A DNA stretch of 7,348 bases from the NCBI GenBank assembly GCA_022771185.1, contig JALFCJ010000018.1, positions 1 through 7,348 on the forward strand, in the 5' to 3' direction. Shown piece after piece: positions 1 to 6,233 of the stretch. This DNA comes from Spirochaetales bacterium. Its GTDB lineage: Bacteria > Spirochaetota > Spirochaetia > Sphaerochaetales > Sphaerochaetaceae. Both the position numbers and the translations under genes were made by a program. Each line of letters begins with the position of its first letter. Positions within the stretch are counted from its first letter, which is position 1. The notes under the pieces were generated by a model, which saw only the letters and a program-made list of their open reading frames with translations, did not search any database and was not told the DNA's origin.

Positions 1-955
1 AGCCCTTCAACACTGGGTCGTCTTTCACCAACAGAGGCATACCGCTGGCCATAGCCTCGACGTACGATAGGCACTGGGTCTCTGAAAGGGACGCCCCTAT
101 ATATATCTCACCGATTCTATAGTATTTCCAGACCTCGCTTCCCGGCACTTCGCCTCCAAACACAACTCTGTCCTTTAGATTCTGTGCCTCCACTTCCCTT
201 TCCAAAGTCTCTCTTTCCTCTCCTCCTCCGATAAAAACAAGTTTTGAGGATGGGATATCCAAGTTGGAGAATAAAAATAAGACTTGGTCTACGCTCTTTT
301 CCTTACTGAGCCTACATATGGAGACAAAGACTATTTCGCTGTCCGTAAATCCGAACTTCTCTCTGATACTCCTTCTCTCTTCTTTGCTAAGTGTCTTATT
401 AAACTTATCCAAATCCAAGCCTATCATGATCCTGTCTATAGGCTGCTTGATCCTATATGACTTGATGAGATTGTAGATTTTATCCGAAGAGCAGATTACT
501 CTGCTGGCTTTTCTGATCAGAAATGGAACGACAAATTGGGCGAAGAAGTTCCATGCCCTAACAAAGCGCGTAAAATGAATAGCATAAGAAACGAAGTCAG
601 TATGACAAGTGTGGACAATAGGGACACCTAGTTTTTTCGATATTTTTGAAGCAAATAGAAATGAAAAGAACTCGCTTTGTGAGTGTATGACATCTGGTTT
701 CCACTCATATACTTCACCCAGTATTCTGTCCCATAAGGCAAGGGATGCATAAGAATCCTTATATAGAGACGGGAAGTTGGACCTTATATACCAACACTTT
801 TTTTCTTCATCCCAAAAGGAGTGCTTATTATTCCCTATAGTAAGTACCCTGACCTCATCTCCAAGGGCCTCCAGTGCCTTTATTTCATTAAGCACTGCAG
901 TTGTAACACCACATTGAAAAGGTAAATAGAATTCTGTCGTAATAAGTACTCTCAA
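1..955 (-). CDS. GT4 glycosyltransferase, diacylglycerol glycosyltransferase-like (3' end outside window)
   Basis: The visible 318 residues form an unbroken GT-B fold protein that continues past the left edge. The N-terminal Rossmann strand reads MRVLITTEFYLPFQCGVTTA, followed by EIKALEALGDEVRVLT. HSQSEFFSF (residues 91-99) and VHTCHTDF (114-121) match the acceptor-side signatures of 1,2-diacylglycerol glucosyltransferases. In the C-terminal domain, RLSKEK (215-220) is the phosphate-binding loop. SETQCLSYVEAMASGMP (291-307) contains the GT4 EX7E pair, E292 and E300. By family, it would move a sugar from a nucleotide sugar to a lipid at the inner face of the cytoplasmic membrane; the exact sugar and acceptor cannot be read. 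Start choice: TTG at 955 puts the Met directly before the first strand and follows a GGGGG run 5 nt away. An in-frame ATG at 973 would add MPSGDP, uses GC-rich codons unlike the rest, and has no Shine-Dalgarno, but it is possible. An in-frame stop lies at 980-982. Confidence 0.88.
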   Translation of the reverse strand, partial: MRVLITTEFYLPFQCGVTTAVLNEIKALEALGDEVRVLTIGNNKHSFWDEEKKCWYIRSNFPSLYKDSYASLALWDRILGEVYEWKPDVIHSQSEFFSFLFASKISKKLGVPIVHTCHTDFVSYAIHFTRFVRAWNFFAQFVVPFLIRKASRVICSSDKIYNLIKSYRIKQPIDRIMIGLDLDKFNKTLSKEERRSIREKFGFTDSEIVFVSICRLSKEKSVDQVLFLFSNLDIPSSKLVFIGGGEERETLEREVEAQNLKDRVVFGGEVPGSEVWKYYRIGEIYIGASLSETQCLSYVEAMASGMPLLVKDDPVLKG

Positions 956-974
956 AGGGTCCCCCGAGGGCATT

Positions 975-1033
975 GTGCATTAGAAAAAGAAAAAAAACAA
1001 ATAAAAAAAGATTCAAACTCTCTTTTTCTGCAC
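975..1033. repeat. Interrupted inverted repeat, arms GTGCA + GAAAAAGA
   Basis: The left arm is GTGCA (975-979) and GAAAAAGA (983-990), separated by three bases. The right arm is TCTTTTTC (1021-1028) directly followed by TGCAC (1029-1033). That gives 13 matched pairs with a 3-nt bulge and a 30-nt A-rich loop. It lies just upstream of the glycosyltransferase start and would sit in its leader or promoter. It could be an RNA hairpin or a protein site. The arms are low-complexity except for GTGCA/TGCAC, so chance is a real alternative. Confidence 0.4.
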
Positions 1034-1113
1034 CAAAACCAGATCCAAGTAAAAAAAAATCCTTAAAATCGCCATTGAAACAAAAACAATCTTTCTCACC
1101 CCGCACAACTTCG

Positions 1114-1141
1114 TTGACAGCGGTTGCAAATAGATGGTAAT
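1114..1141 (+). promoter_or_regulatory. Candidate sigma-70 promoter for the PpiD-like gene
   Basis: A perfect TTGACA -35 box (1114-1119) is followed after 16 bp by GGTAAT (1136-1141), which matches 4 of 6 bases of TATAAT. The -10 box is weak, so the assignment depends mainly on the -35 box and its position. Transcription would start near 1148 and leave a leader of about 54 nt. Confidence 0.4.
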
Positions 1142-1188
1142 TTAGTCGGAGGTGTCCTTTTGTGACGCCAATTACTTATTTAGTTTCT

Positions 1189-1195
1189 AAAGGGG
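1189..1195 (+). promoter_or_regulatory. Ribosome binding site AAAGGGG
   Basis: AAAGGGG lies 6 nt before the ATG at 1202 and fixes that start. It is one of only two convincing Shine-Dalgarno sites in the window; the other is at 7236-7241. Confidence 0.7.
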
Positions 1196-1201
1196 TCCAA
1201 C

Positions 1202-2770
1202 ATGAGTGACGAACAGAAGGCTTTGGAAATGCCTGTAAAGAAAAACGACAAAGAAAACAAGCCAAAGAAAAAGAATACAAAGAAGTCTTTGGGCTGGATT
1301 ATCGGTGTCGTCGTTCTGATCCTCATCTCTCTCACATTCATTCTTCCATCAACTATGTTCTATGGTGGTTCTTCATCTGCAGTCAGTTTCGGAAAGTATG
1401 ATGGAAAGAGCATAGATCTTACTTATGACAGTTATTTCTACTTCCAGCTCCAGAACTATTACAACTACTATGTCTCACAGTATGGTGCTGAGACAGCAAA
1501 TAATTACACTTACAATATCTATTACTCCGCTTATCAGAGTGCTCTTGTACACGAAGCTTTGAAAGAAAAAGCTGAGAAGGCAGGAATCAAGACAACAAGC
1601 GCCAGCGTAACTGATGCTGTCGTCAACTCCGGCTTCTATTCAGACGGAACAAATACTTTCAGCCAGGAAATCTACAATCAGGCTACAGACATGCAGCATA
1701 AGCAGATTGTCTCTTGGATGAAAGATTCCATTCCAACAGATGAAGTCATTAACTCTTATGCTTCTTCAAAGGTAAGTAAGGGAGAAACAGAGTTCATCTC
1801 TTCTCTCAGCGGAGAAGCAAGAAGCTTCGAGTATATCACTCTTACTGGCGAGATGTACCCAGACGCCGACGCTGCTTCTTACATCGAATCACACTCAGAT
1901 CTTTTCCAGTCAGTAGCTTTCACTAGAGTCACATATGCTACAGAAGAAGAGGCTACAGCTGCTCTCGAAGCTATTGCAAAGGGAACAAAGACTCTTGAAG
2001 AAGCAGTCGCCGAATCTGTAGATTCTTCAGCTCAGGATGGTGGTAAGATCAGCCAGATCTATCGCTATGCTCTCGACAACTACCTCAAGAATACTTCTCC
2101 TGATAGCTCAGTTGAGATTTTTGCCGCTGCAGCAGGTTCCTTAATCGGACCGGTCAAAACAACTGAAGGTTACACACTCTTCTCAATCGACGAGGCTGCA
2201 ACAGACGCCGATACAAGCGATGAAACTACTCTCCATGCAGCAAAAACATATATCACACAGTACGATAACGATGTGATGAAGGCATTCTTGGAAGGAAAGG
2301 CTGCAGAAGTTGTAGCAGAAGCTAAGGTCGACTTCGAAGAAGCAGCAGACAAGTATGGCCTCGACATCAACACAGTATCATCATCTGCAGAGAACCCAGG
2401 AGATAGCCAGTATATCGCATCTTTCAACTACTCTGATGCTCAATATACATCCGAGGGCTCCATTGCAAACGGTTACTTATATTCAGCTGTTACAGCTGAT
2501 CCTACTTTCTCCGACAAGCTCTTCTCTTCAACTCTCGGAACAGTCTTGGATCCAGTTTATGTTAACAACGCTTACATCATCGTTCGCCCAATGGAAGCTA
2601 CAGGAAGCACAAGCTACATATCAAGCATGATCTCAAGTATGTATTCTTCCTATGTCCCATCACAGTCTCTCGCAGACTACCAGAACGCTGTTCTCAACTC
2701 AGACAAGGTTGAAGACAACTTCATCTCTGGTTTCTTGACAGCTGCATATGGCGTTGGATCTAATAACTAA
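1202..2770 (+). CDS. Membrane-anchored PpiD/SurA-like periplasmic chaperone with degenerate parvulin domains
   Basis: This 522-residue protein has a Lys-rich cytosolic tail (residues 1-28), one membrane helix (about 30-48, GWIIGVVVLILISLTFILP) and a large extracytoplasmic part, which is the architecture of PpiD. Residues about 60-200 look like a SurA_N-type helical chaperone domain and include a very Tyr-rich helix (75-112). Residues about 239-330 follow the parvulin pattern: TRVTYA strand, EEEATAALEAIAKG helix, DSSAQDGGKIS loop, then GSLIGPVKTTEGYTLFSI. Residues about 375-466 end in GTVLDPVYVNNAYIIV and look like a second, more decayed copy. The His of the first strand (SHIL in active parvulins) and the His of the last (GYHIIK) are absent, so catalysis is doubtful and a holdase or chaperone role for envelope proteins is more likely. 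The start is fixed by AAAGGGG at 1189. The gene stands alone between a divergent gene and a strong terminator. Confidence 0.82.
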   Translation: MSDEQKALEMPVKKNDKENKPKKKNTKKSLGWIIGVVVLILISLTFILPSTMFYGGSSSAVSFGKYDGKSIDLTYDSYFYFQLQNYYNYYVSQYGAETANNYTYNIYYSAYQSALVHEALKEKAEKAGIKTTSASVTDAVVNSGFYSDGTNTFSQEIYNQATDMQHKQIVSWMKDSIPTDEVINSYASSKVSKGETEFISSLSGEARSFEYITLTGEMYPDADAASYIESHSDLFQSVAFTRVTYATEEEATAALEAIAKGTKTLEEAVAESVDSSAQDGGKISQIYRYALDNYLKNTSPDSSVEIFAAAAGSLIGPVKTTEGYTLFSIDEAATDADTSDETTLHAAKTYITQYDNDVMKAFLEGKAAEVVAEAKVDFEEAADKYGLDINTVSSSAENPGDSQYIASFNYSDAQYTSEGSIANGYLYSAVTADPTFSDKLFSSTLGTVLDPVYVNNAYIIVRPMEATGSTSYISSMISSMYSSYVPSQSLADYQNAVLNSDKVEDNFISGFLTAAYGVGSNN

Positions 2771-2788
2771 TTGAGTTTTCTCTATATT

Positions 2789-2817
2789 GGCTCTCGAAAA
2801 ATCGGGAGCCTTTTTTT
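2789..2817 (+). terminator. Rho-independent terminator after the PpiD-like gene
   Basis: GGCTCTCGA (2789-2797) pairs with TCGGGAGCC (2802-2810), giving nine pairs including one G-U around an AAAA loop. Seven T residues (2811-2817) follow at once. It lies 18 nt after the stop codon and separates this gene from the next one. Confidence 0.93.
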
Positions 2818-2818
2818 A

Positions 2819-2848
2819 TTCCCTCTACCTCTCTCTTGGTGTTATATT
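2819..2848 (+). promoter_or_regulatory. Weak candidate promoter placing transcription start at the ATG of the next gene
   Basis: TATATT (2843-2848, 5 of 6 bases) ends 8 nt before the ATG at 2857. A poor -35 box, TTCCCT (2819-2824), lies 18 bp upstream. A promoter must exist here because a strong terminator lies just upstream, but this exact assignment is uncertain. Confidence 0.3.
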
Positions 2849-2856
2849 TAATCAAT

Positions 2857-3777
2857 ATGGAGTATTTAATTAACGATAGCCCTTCTATCCTGATTGAAAA
2901 AGAAACAGGCAAAGCATACCCTTTCTCTGCAGAAGAGGAAGTATTTGTAGTAATCAATAGTAGCTCTAGAGAGATGATTAGCTTTGACTTCGAGAAGAGA
3001 AAGCTATCTGCCAGATGTATTGTAAGACTTATCGATTATGATAAATGTGCTATATCCGAAGTAAGTGCAGTGACTCCTAAATTCAACATCAAAAGTACAT
3101 TTGCACCAAAGCCCTATGGAGATAGTGACATCACCTTCCTTGGAGGAGGATTTACTGCTTCCGCCGTATCTAGAAATGGAAGAATTGGAATAATTGCATC
3201 GGTTCCTGAAATAAAGCTTCCTAGCGGAGGAAAGGGATTGAAGGTAGAGGCTTTTCTGACAAATGATGAGAAAGATAAGTCTTTTAACTGTCTTCTCTCT
3301 TATGACAAGAAGACGGAGTCTCTCCATGCCTCCATTGCAAAAGAGATTACCGGCACTATTTGGATTGGAGAAGAGAAGACAGAAATAGTAGGTGACAATC
3401 TACAGGGTAGACACATATGGAAGAGAACTTCTTTTCCAAAGAGAAAAGAGAAACCAGTTGGCATAATCTATGGAAAAGCAAACAAAAAACCCTTTTCTTC
3501 TGTAGTCCTTACATATGACGACTCTTTGACCCTTAATACAGAAGGGGTAATGAAACGCTATAAAAAGGTACAATGGGTAAATGCTGGAAACAACGTATTA
3601 AACATCACAAATGGCGAGAATATAAATATAAAGGCAGAGATCTTTTCTTCTATCCACGAGAAGCAGGGCCCCTTCAGGAAGGCAAGGACCTTTAGATATG
3701 CTATCTTCTCCGGCACTATGGATGATAAAATAATAGACGAAGCTATAGGATATCTGGAATATCCTGACCGTGTGTAA
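2857..3777 (+). CDS. Conserved-looking beta-rich protein of unknown function, possibly DUF2804-like
   Basis: The 306-residue protein has no signal peptide or membrane helix, so it is probably cytosolic. It is rich in alternating hydrophobic strands with Gly turns, for example DITFLGGGFTASAVSRNGRI (91-110). It ends in RYAIFSGTMDDKIIDEAIGYLEY (280-302), a strand pair resembling the end of DUF2804 / tocopherol-cyclase-like barrels. That resemblance is from memory and weak; no catalytic motif is recognised. Start choice: ATG at 2857. TTG 2836 and GTG 2839 are in frame but would place the likely -10 box inside the coding sequence. No Shine-Dalgarno precedes any of the three. The helicase gene follows 62 nt later without a terminator, so they may be cotranscribed. 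Confidence 0.75.
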   Translation: MEYLINDSPSILIEKETGKAYPFSAEEEVFVVINSSSREMISFDFEKRKLSARCIVRLIDYDKCAISEVSAVTPKFNIKSTFAPKPYGDSDITFLGGGFTASAVSRNGRIGIIASVPEIKLPSGGKGLKVEAFLTNDEKDKSFNCLLSYDKKTESLHASIAKEITGTIWIGEEKTEIVGDNLQGRHIWKRTSFPKRKEKPVGIIYGKANKKPFSSVVLTYDDSLTLNTEGVMKRYKKVQWVNAGNNVLNITNGENINIKAEIFSSIHEKQGPFRKARTFRYAIFSGTMDDKIIDEAIGYLEYPDRV

Positions 3778-3839
3778 TAGACCAAACAGCTCTCTTTTGT
3801 TACACTCCTCCAGGCAATAAAAGAATTAAGTAAAATATT

Positions 3840-5789
3840 ATGAGTGAAGAAGAAATCAAAACAACAACATTTGAATCCCTGGGACTGGGGGAAAGAACAC
3901 TGAAAGCAGTCAAAGCAAAGGGATTTGAAGAACCAAGTGAAATACAGGCAGCATGTATCCCACTTCTGCTGAAGGAAGGAACAGAAGTAGTCGGGCAGGC
4001 TCAGACAGGAACAGGCAAAACAGCAGCATTCGCCCTTCCTATCCTTGAAACAGTAAGCGAAGAAGACAAAAGCGTCCAAGCCTTGATCTTGACTCCAACT
4101 AGAGAGTTGGCATTACAGGTTAGCGAAGAGATTAACTCTCTCAAAGGAGAGAGAAAGACTGAAGTCACTCCTATATATGGCGGAGCCAGCATGGAGATTC
4201 AGCTCAAAAAGCTTAAGAGAGGCGTCCAGATAGTAGTAGGAACACCAGGAAGAATCTTGGACCACATCAAAAGAGGAACACTGAATCTCGATAAGCTTGT
4301 ATTCATGGTTTTGGATGAAGCAGACGAAATGCTGGACATGGGCTTTATCGAGGACATAGAGGAAGTATTAAAGAACGTCCCAGAGACAAGAAGAATGCTG
4401 ATGTTCTCAGCAACAATCCCGCCTCAGATTCAGAAGCTTGCAGAGACATTCATGAAAAATCCTACACTTATTAGGACACAGAAATCAGATGCCGCTACAC
4501 CTCAGGCAGATCAGATTTACTTTGAAGTGAAGGAAGCTGATAAAATCGAAGCTCTCACAAGAATCATCGACAGAGATCCGGACTTCTATGGCGTCATTTT
4601 CTGCCGCACTAAACTTCAGTGCGATGAAATCGGTCATAAGCTCCAAGCTAGAGGTTATGATGCAGAGGCCCTTCATGGAGACCTGTCTCAGAGAGAAAGA
4701 GAAACAATACTGAGAAAAATGAAGGAGAGAGTAATAAGAATTCTTGTTGCAACTGACGTTGCAGCCAGAGGCCTGGATATTCAGGATCTTACCCACGTCA
4801 TCAACTACTCTCTCCCTTCGGACCCGGAAATCTATATTCATAGAGTCGGTAGAACAGGAAGAGCTGGAAAAGAAGGCACAGCCATCACCTTCATTACACC
4901 TAGCGAAGCAAGACGTTTCTCTTATATCAAGAAAGCAAGTAAATCTGAAATAAGAAAAGAAGAGATTCCTACTCCTAAGGAAGTTGTTGAAAGAAGAAGA
5001 GAGCTTATTAAAGAGGAGCTCTTCGCATCCCTCGATAAAGATGGAAAGGAAGAATACTCAGCTATCGCTGAAGACCTCTTATCTGATAAAGACCCTGTAG
5101 AAGTCCTCTCTTCTGTCCTTTCTCTTTTCTACAAAGATGCACTGGATGAGAGCCAATATAAAGACATATCGGTCGGTAAAAAGAAAGAGAGGACAAAGAA
5201 GAAGTCTAATGCAGAGACTTCCTACTCCGACAGAAAGAAAGAAGACAGAGAGCGTCCTTACGATAAGATCAAGACTCCAAGTATGGATGACGAAGGCCTC
5301 ACCAGGCTCTTTATCGCCAGGGGAAGAAATGACGGCCTGACAAAGAGAGGCCTTGCTGATGTTCTTATAGACCAGGCTGGCGTAAAGAACGAAGACATCA
5401 GAGACATCCAGGTAATGGAAGACTTCTCTTTCATCAATGCTCCATATGACGCTGCAGAGCATATTCTCAGAGTCTTTGGAAAGAGCAGAAACGGAGAGAA
5501 GCCTATTATCACAAAGGCACGTAAAGACGATAAGCCAAAGAAAAAGAATACTGAATCTTCTCAGAAAAAAGAGACGGCTTCGAAGCCAAAGAGAGAAAAG
5601 TCTTCTCCGGAGAAAAAGAAGGAGAAGAAGACTAGAGATTATCTGGCGGAAGAAGCAGAGTTCTTGGAATATCAGAGAAGTTGGAACGAAGAAAGAGAGA
5701 AGAAGACTAAGGGAAGAAAAGCAAAGGCCTCTTCAAGTAAGAAATCTTCTTCTAAGCCGAAGGCAAAATCCAAGAGAGGAAGAAAGTAA
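3840..5789 (+). CDS. DEAD-box ATP-dependent RNA helicase, DeaD/CsdA type with DbpA RNA-binding domain
   Basis: The 649-residue protein carries every helicase motif: Q motif (F11, Q36), motif I AQTGTGKT (54-61), Ia PTRELA (86-91), GG (114-115), TPGR (135-138), DEAD (159-162), SAT (190-192), FCR (254-256), ATDVAARGLDI (304-314) and HRVGRTGR (334-341). All key residues are intact, so it should unwind RNA with ATP. A helical segment (about 380-440) fits the dimerisation region of DeaD/CsdA. Residues 486-560 (LTRLFIARGRNDGL, then VMEDFSFINAPYDAAEHIL) match the DbpA-type RNA-binding domain, which binds a 23S rRNA hairpin in DbpA and YxiN. This points to ribosome assembly and cold adaptation. The last 90 residues are a Lys/Ser-rich disordered tail with one acidic patch (602-618). 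The ATG at 3840 has no clear Shine-Dalgarno; TAAAAT lies 3 nt before it. A terminator follows. Confidence 0.95.
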   Translation: MSEEEIKTTTFESLGLGERTLKAVKAKGFEEPSEIQAACIPLLLKEGTEVVGQAQTGTGKTAAFALPILETVSEEDKSVQALILTPTRELALQVSEEINSLKGERKTEVTPIYGGASMEIQLKKLKRGVQIVVGTPGRILDHIKRGTLNLDKLVFMVLDEADEMLDMGFIEDIEEVLKNVPETRRMLMFSATIPPQIQKLAETFMKNPTLIRTQKSDAATPQADQIYFEVKEADKIEALTRIIDRDPDFYGVIFCRTKLQCDEIGHKLQARGYDAEALHGDLSQRERETILRKMKERVIRILVATDVAARGLDIQDLTHVINYSLPSDPEIYIHRVGRTGRAGKEGTAITFITPSEARRFSYIKKASKSEIRKEEIPTPKEVVERRRELIKEELFASLDKDGKEEYSAIAEDLLSDKDPVEVLSSVLSLFYKDALDESQYKDISVGKKKERTKKKSNAETSYSDRKKEDRERPYDKIKTPSMDDEGLTRLFIARGRNDGLTKRGLADVLIDQAGVKNEDIRDIQVMEDFSFINAPYDAAEHILRVFGKSRNGEKPIITKARKDDKPKKKNTESSQKKETASKPKREKSSPEKKKEKKTRDYLAEEAEFLEYQRSWNEEREKKTKGRKAKASSSKKSSSKPKAKSKRGRK

Positions 5790-5799
5790 AAGCTAAATC

Positions 5800-5858
5800 A
5801 AAAAAAAGAATAAGGAGTATTATTCAAACTATCTTGTTTGATCAAATACTCCTTTTTT
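5800..5858. terminator. Bidirectional bipartite-hairpin terminator between convergent genes
   Basis: The outer stem AAGGAGTATT (5812-5821) pairs perfectly with AATACTCCTT (5845-5854). Inside it, TCAAAC (5824-5829) pairs with GTTTGA (5836-5841) around a TATCTT loop, separated from the outer stem by a small internal loop. On the plus strand T residues run from 5853 to 5858. On the minus strand a run of eight T (complement of A 5800-5807) follows the hairpin after 4 nt. It lies 22 nt after the helicase stop and 32 nt past the minus-strand trpR stop, so it can serve both directions. Confidence 0.85.
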
Positions 5859-5890
5859 AACACCTCAAAGCGTTAGACAAAAACGTCTCA

Positions 5891-6217
5891 TCATATATGA
5901 GTAAAGTCATCATACTTGTTGCTGAAGAACTTTCTCATGAATCCTTCTTTTTTCTTCAGCATTTTGGAGCCCCGGGTTATCTTACAAAGGCTCATGGACC
6001 TGTCCCTCGCGATATCTCTCTGACTCTTTCCTCTATATAAGTCATCCATAAGTAAGTATCGTTGGACAACATCCTCCACTTCCTTTTCAGTGAACATATC
6101 ATCAATAAAAGATTTCAACTCTTCCTTATCCTTTATTGAAAGGACAATGTTTAGTAAGTCTTCTTTACCCTTCTCTGTTTCTTGAGAAGGAGAGACTTTT
6201 TCAGTGATTCTATTCAT
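5891..6217 (-). CDS. trpR: Trp operon repressor homologue (TrpR superfamily)
   Basis: From ATG 6217 the protein has 108 residues, the same length as E. coli TrpR, and aligns without large gaps over the core: MFTEKEVEDVVQRYLLMDDL (41-60), RGKSQRDIA (62-70) and KITRGSKMLK (79-88). The last two form the DNA-reading helix-turn-helix. TrpR is a dimer that binds operator DNA when loaded with tryptophan. Residues matching the E. coli ligand contacts are kept at T43 (T44), R53 (R54), R82 (R84) and G83 (G85), but T81 is replaced by K79 and S88 by M86. ITRGS favours TrpR over the related YerC/YecD family. Start choice: GTG 6244 is in frame, but a promoter covers that extension and ATG 6217 gives the family length. 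No trp biosynthesis gene is in view, so its targets are unknown. Confidence 0.85.
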   Translation of the reverse strand: MNRITEKVSPSQETEKGKEDLLNIVLSIKDKEELKSFIDDMFTEKEVEDVVQRYLLMDDLYRGKSQRDIARDRSMSLCKITRGSKMLKKKEGFMRKFFSNKYDDFTHI

Positions 6218-6233
6218 AGTAATATATATTAGT
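6218..6233. promoter_or_regulatory. Candidate operator: near-palindrome over the trpR -10 box and start
   Basis: AGTAATATATATTAGT is self-complementary at 14 of 16 positions; only the G/G pair near the ends mismatches. It covers the -10 box and ends directly before the ATG. Autoregulation is known for trpR in E. coli, and the ACTA/TAGT-like ends recall the CTAG core of E. coli Trp operators, though only loosely. An AT-rich -10 region can look palindromic by chance. Confidence 0.4.

Larger units (their letters stand above)
956..1201. other. Divergent intergenic region with A-tracts
   Basis: This gap separates the minus-strand glycosyltransferase from the plus-strand chaperone gene and must hold promoters for both. 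Its left half is rich in A-tracts on the plus strand (984-988, 990-997, 1003-1009, 1051-1059), which could bend the DNA. It also contains an interrupted inverted repeat, a TTGACA box and the Shine-Dalgarno site of the gene at 1202, each listed separately. For the glycosyltransferase, a TCTAAT hexamer (979-984, minus strand) is a possible -10 box, but no good -35 box accompanies it. I see no RNA gene or riboswitch here. Confidence 0.6.

Noticed and set aside
888..1106. Minus-strand 72-residue reading frame across the glycosyltransferase start
   Set aside because: It is Phe/Leu-rich low-complexity translation of A-tracts and overlaps the GT4 coding sequence in another frame; no ribosome site or domain.
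2836..2856. TTG 2836 or GTG 2839 as the start of the unknown beta-rich gene
   Set aside because: The extension lies over a TATATT box, has no ribosome site, and begins only 19 nt after the terminator T run.
3558..4079. Minus-strand 173-residue Cys/Phe-rich reading frame
   Set aside because: It lies antisense to the unknown protein and the helicase, both of which have convincing coding character; the composition is what reverse reading of Lys/Glu-rich genes gives.
5437..5796. Plus-strand Arg/Leu-rich 119-residue frame
   Set aside because: It is the shifted reading of the Lys/Arg-rich helicase tail, with no start signal and no recognisable domain.
5875..5888. AGAC-AAAAAC-GTCT mini-hairpin after trpR
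   Set aside because: A 4-bp stem is too weak to be a terminator; the adjacent bipartite hairpin explains termination better.
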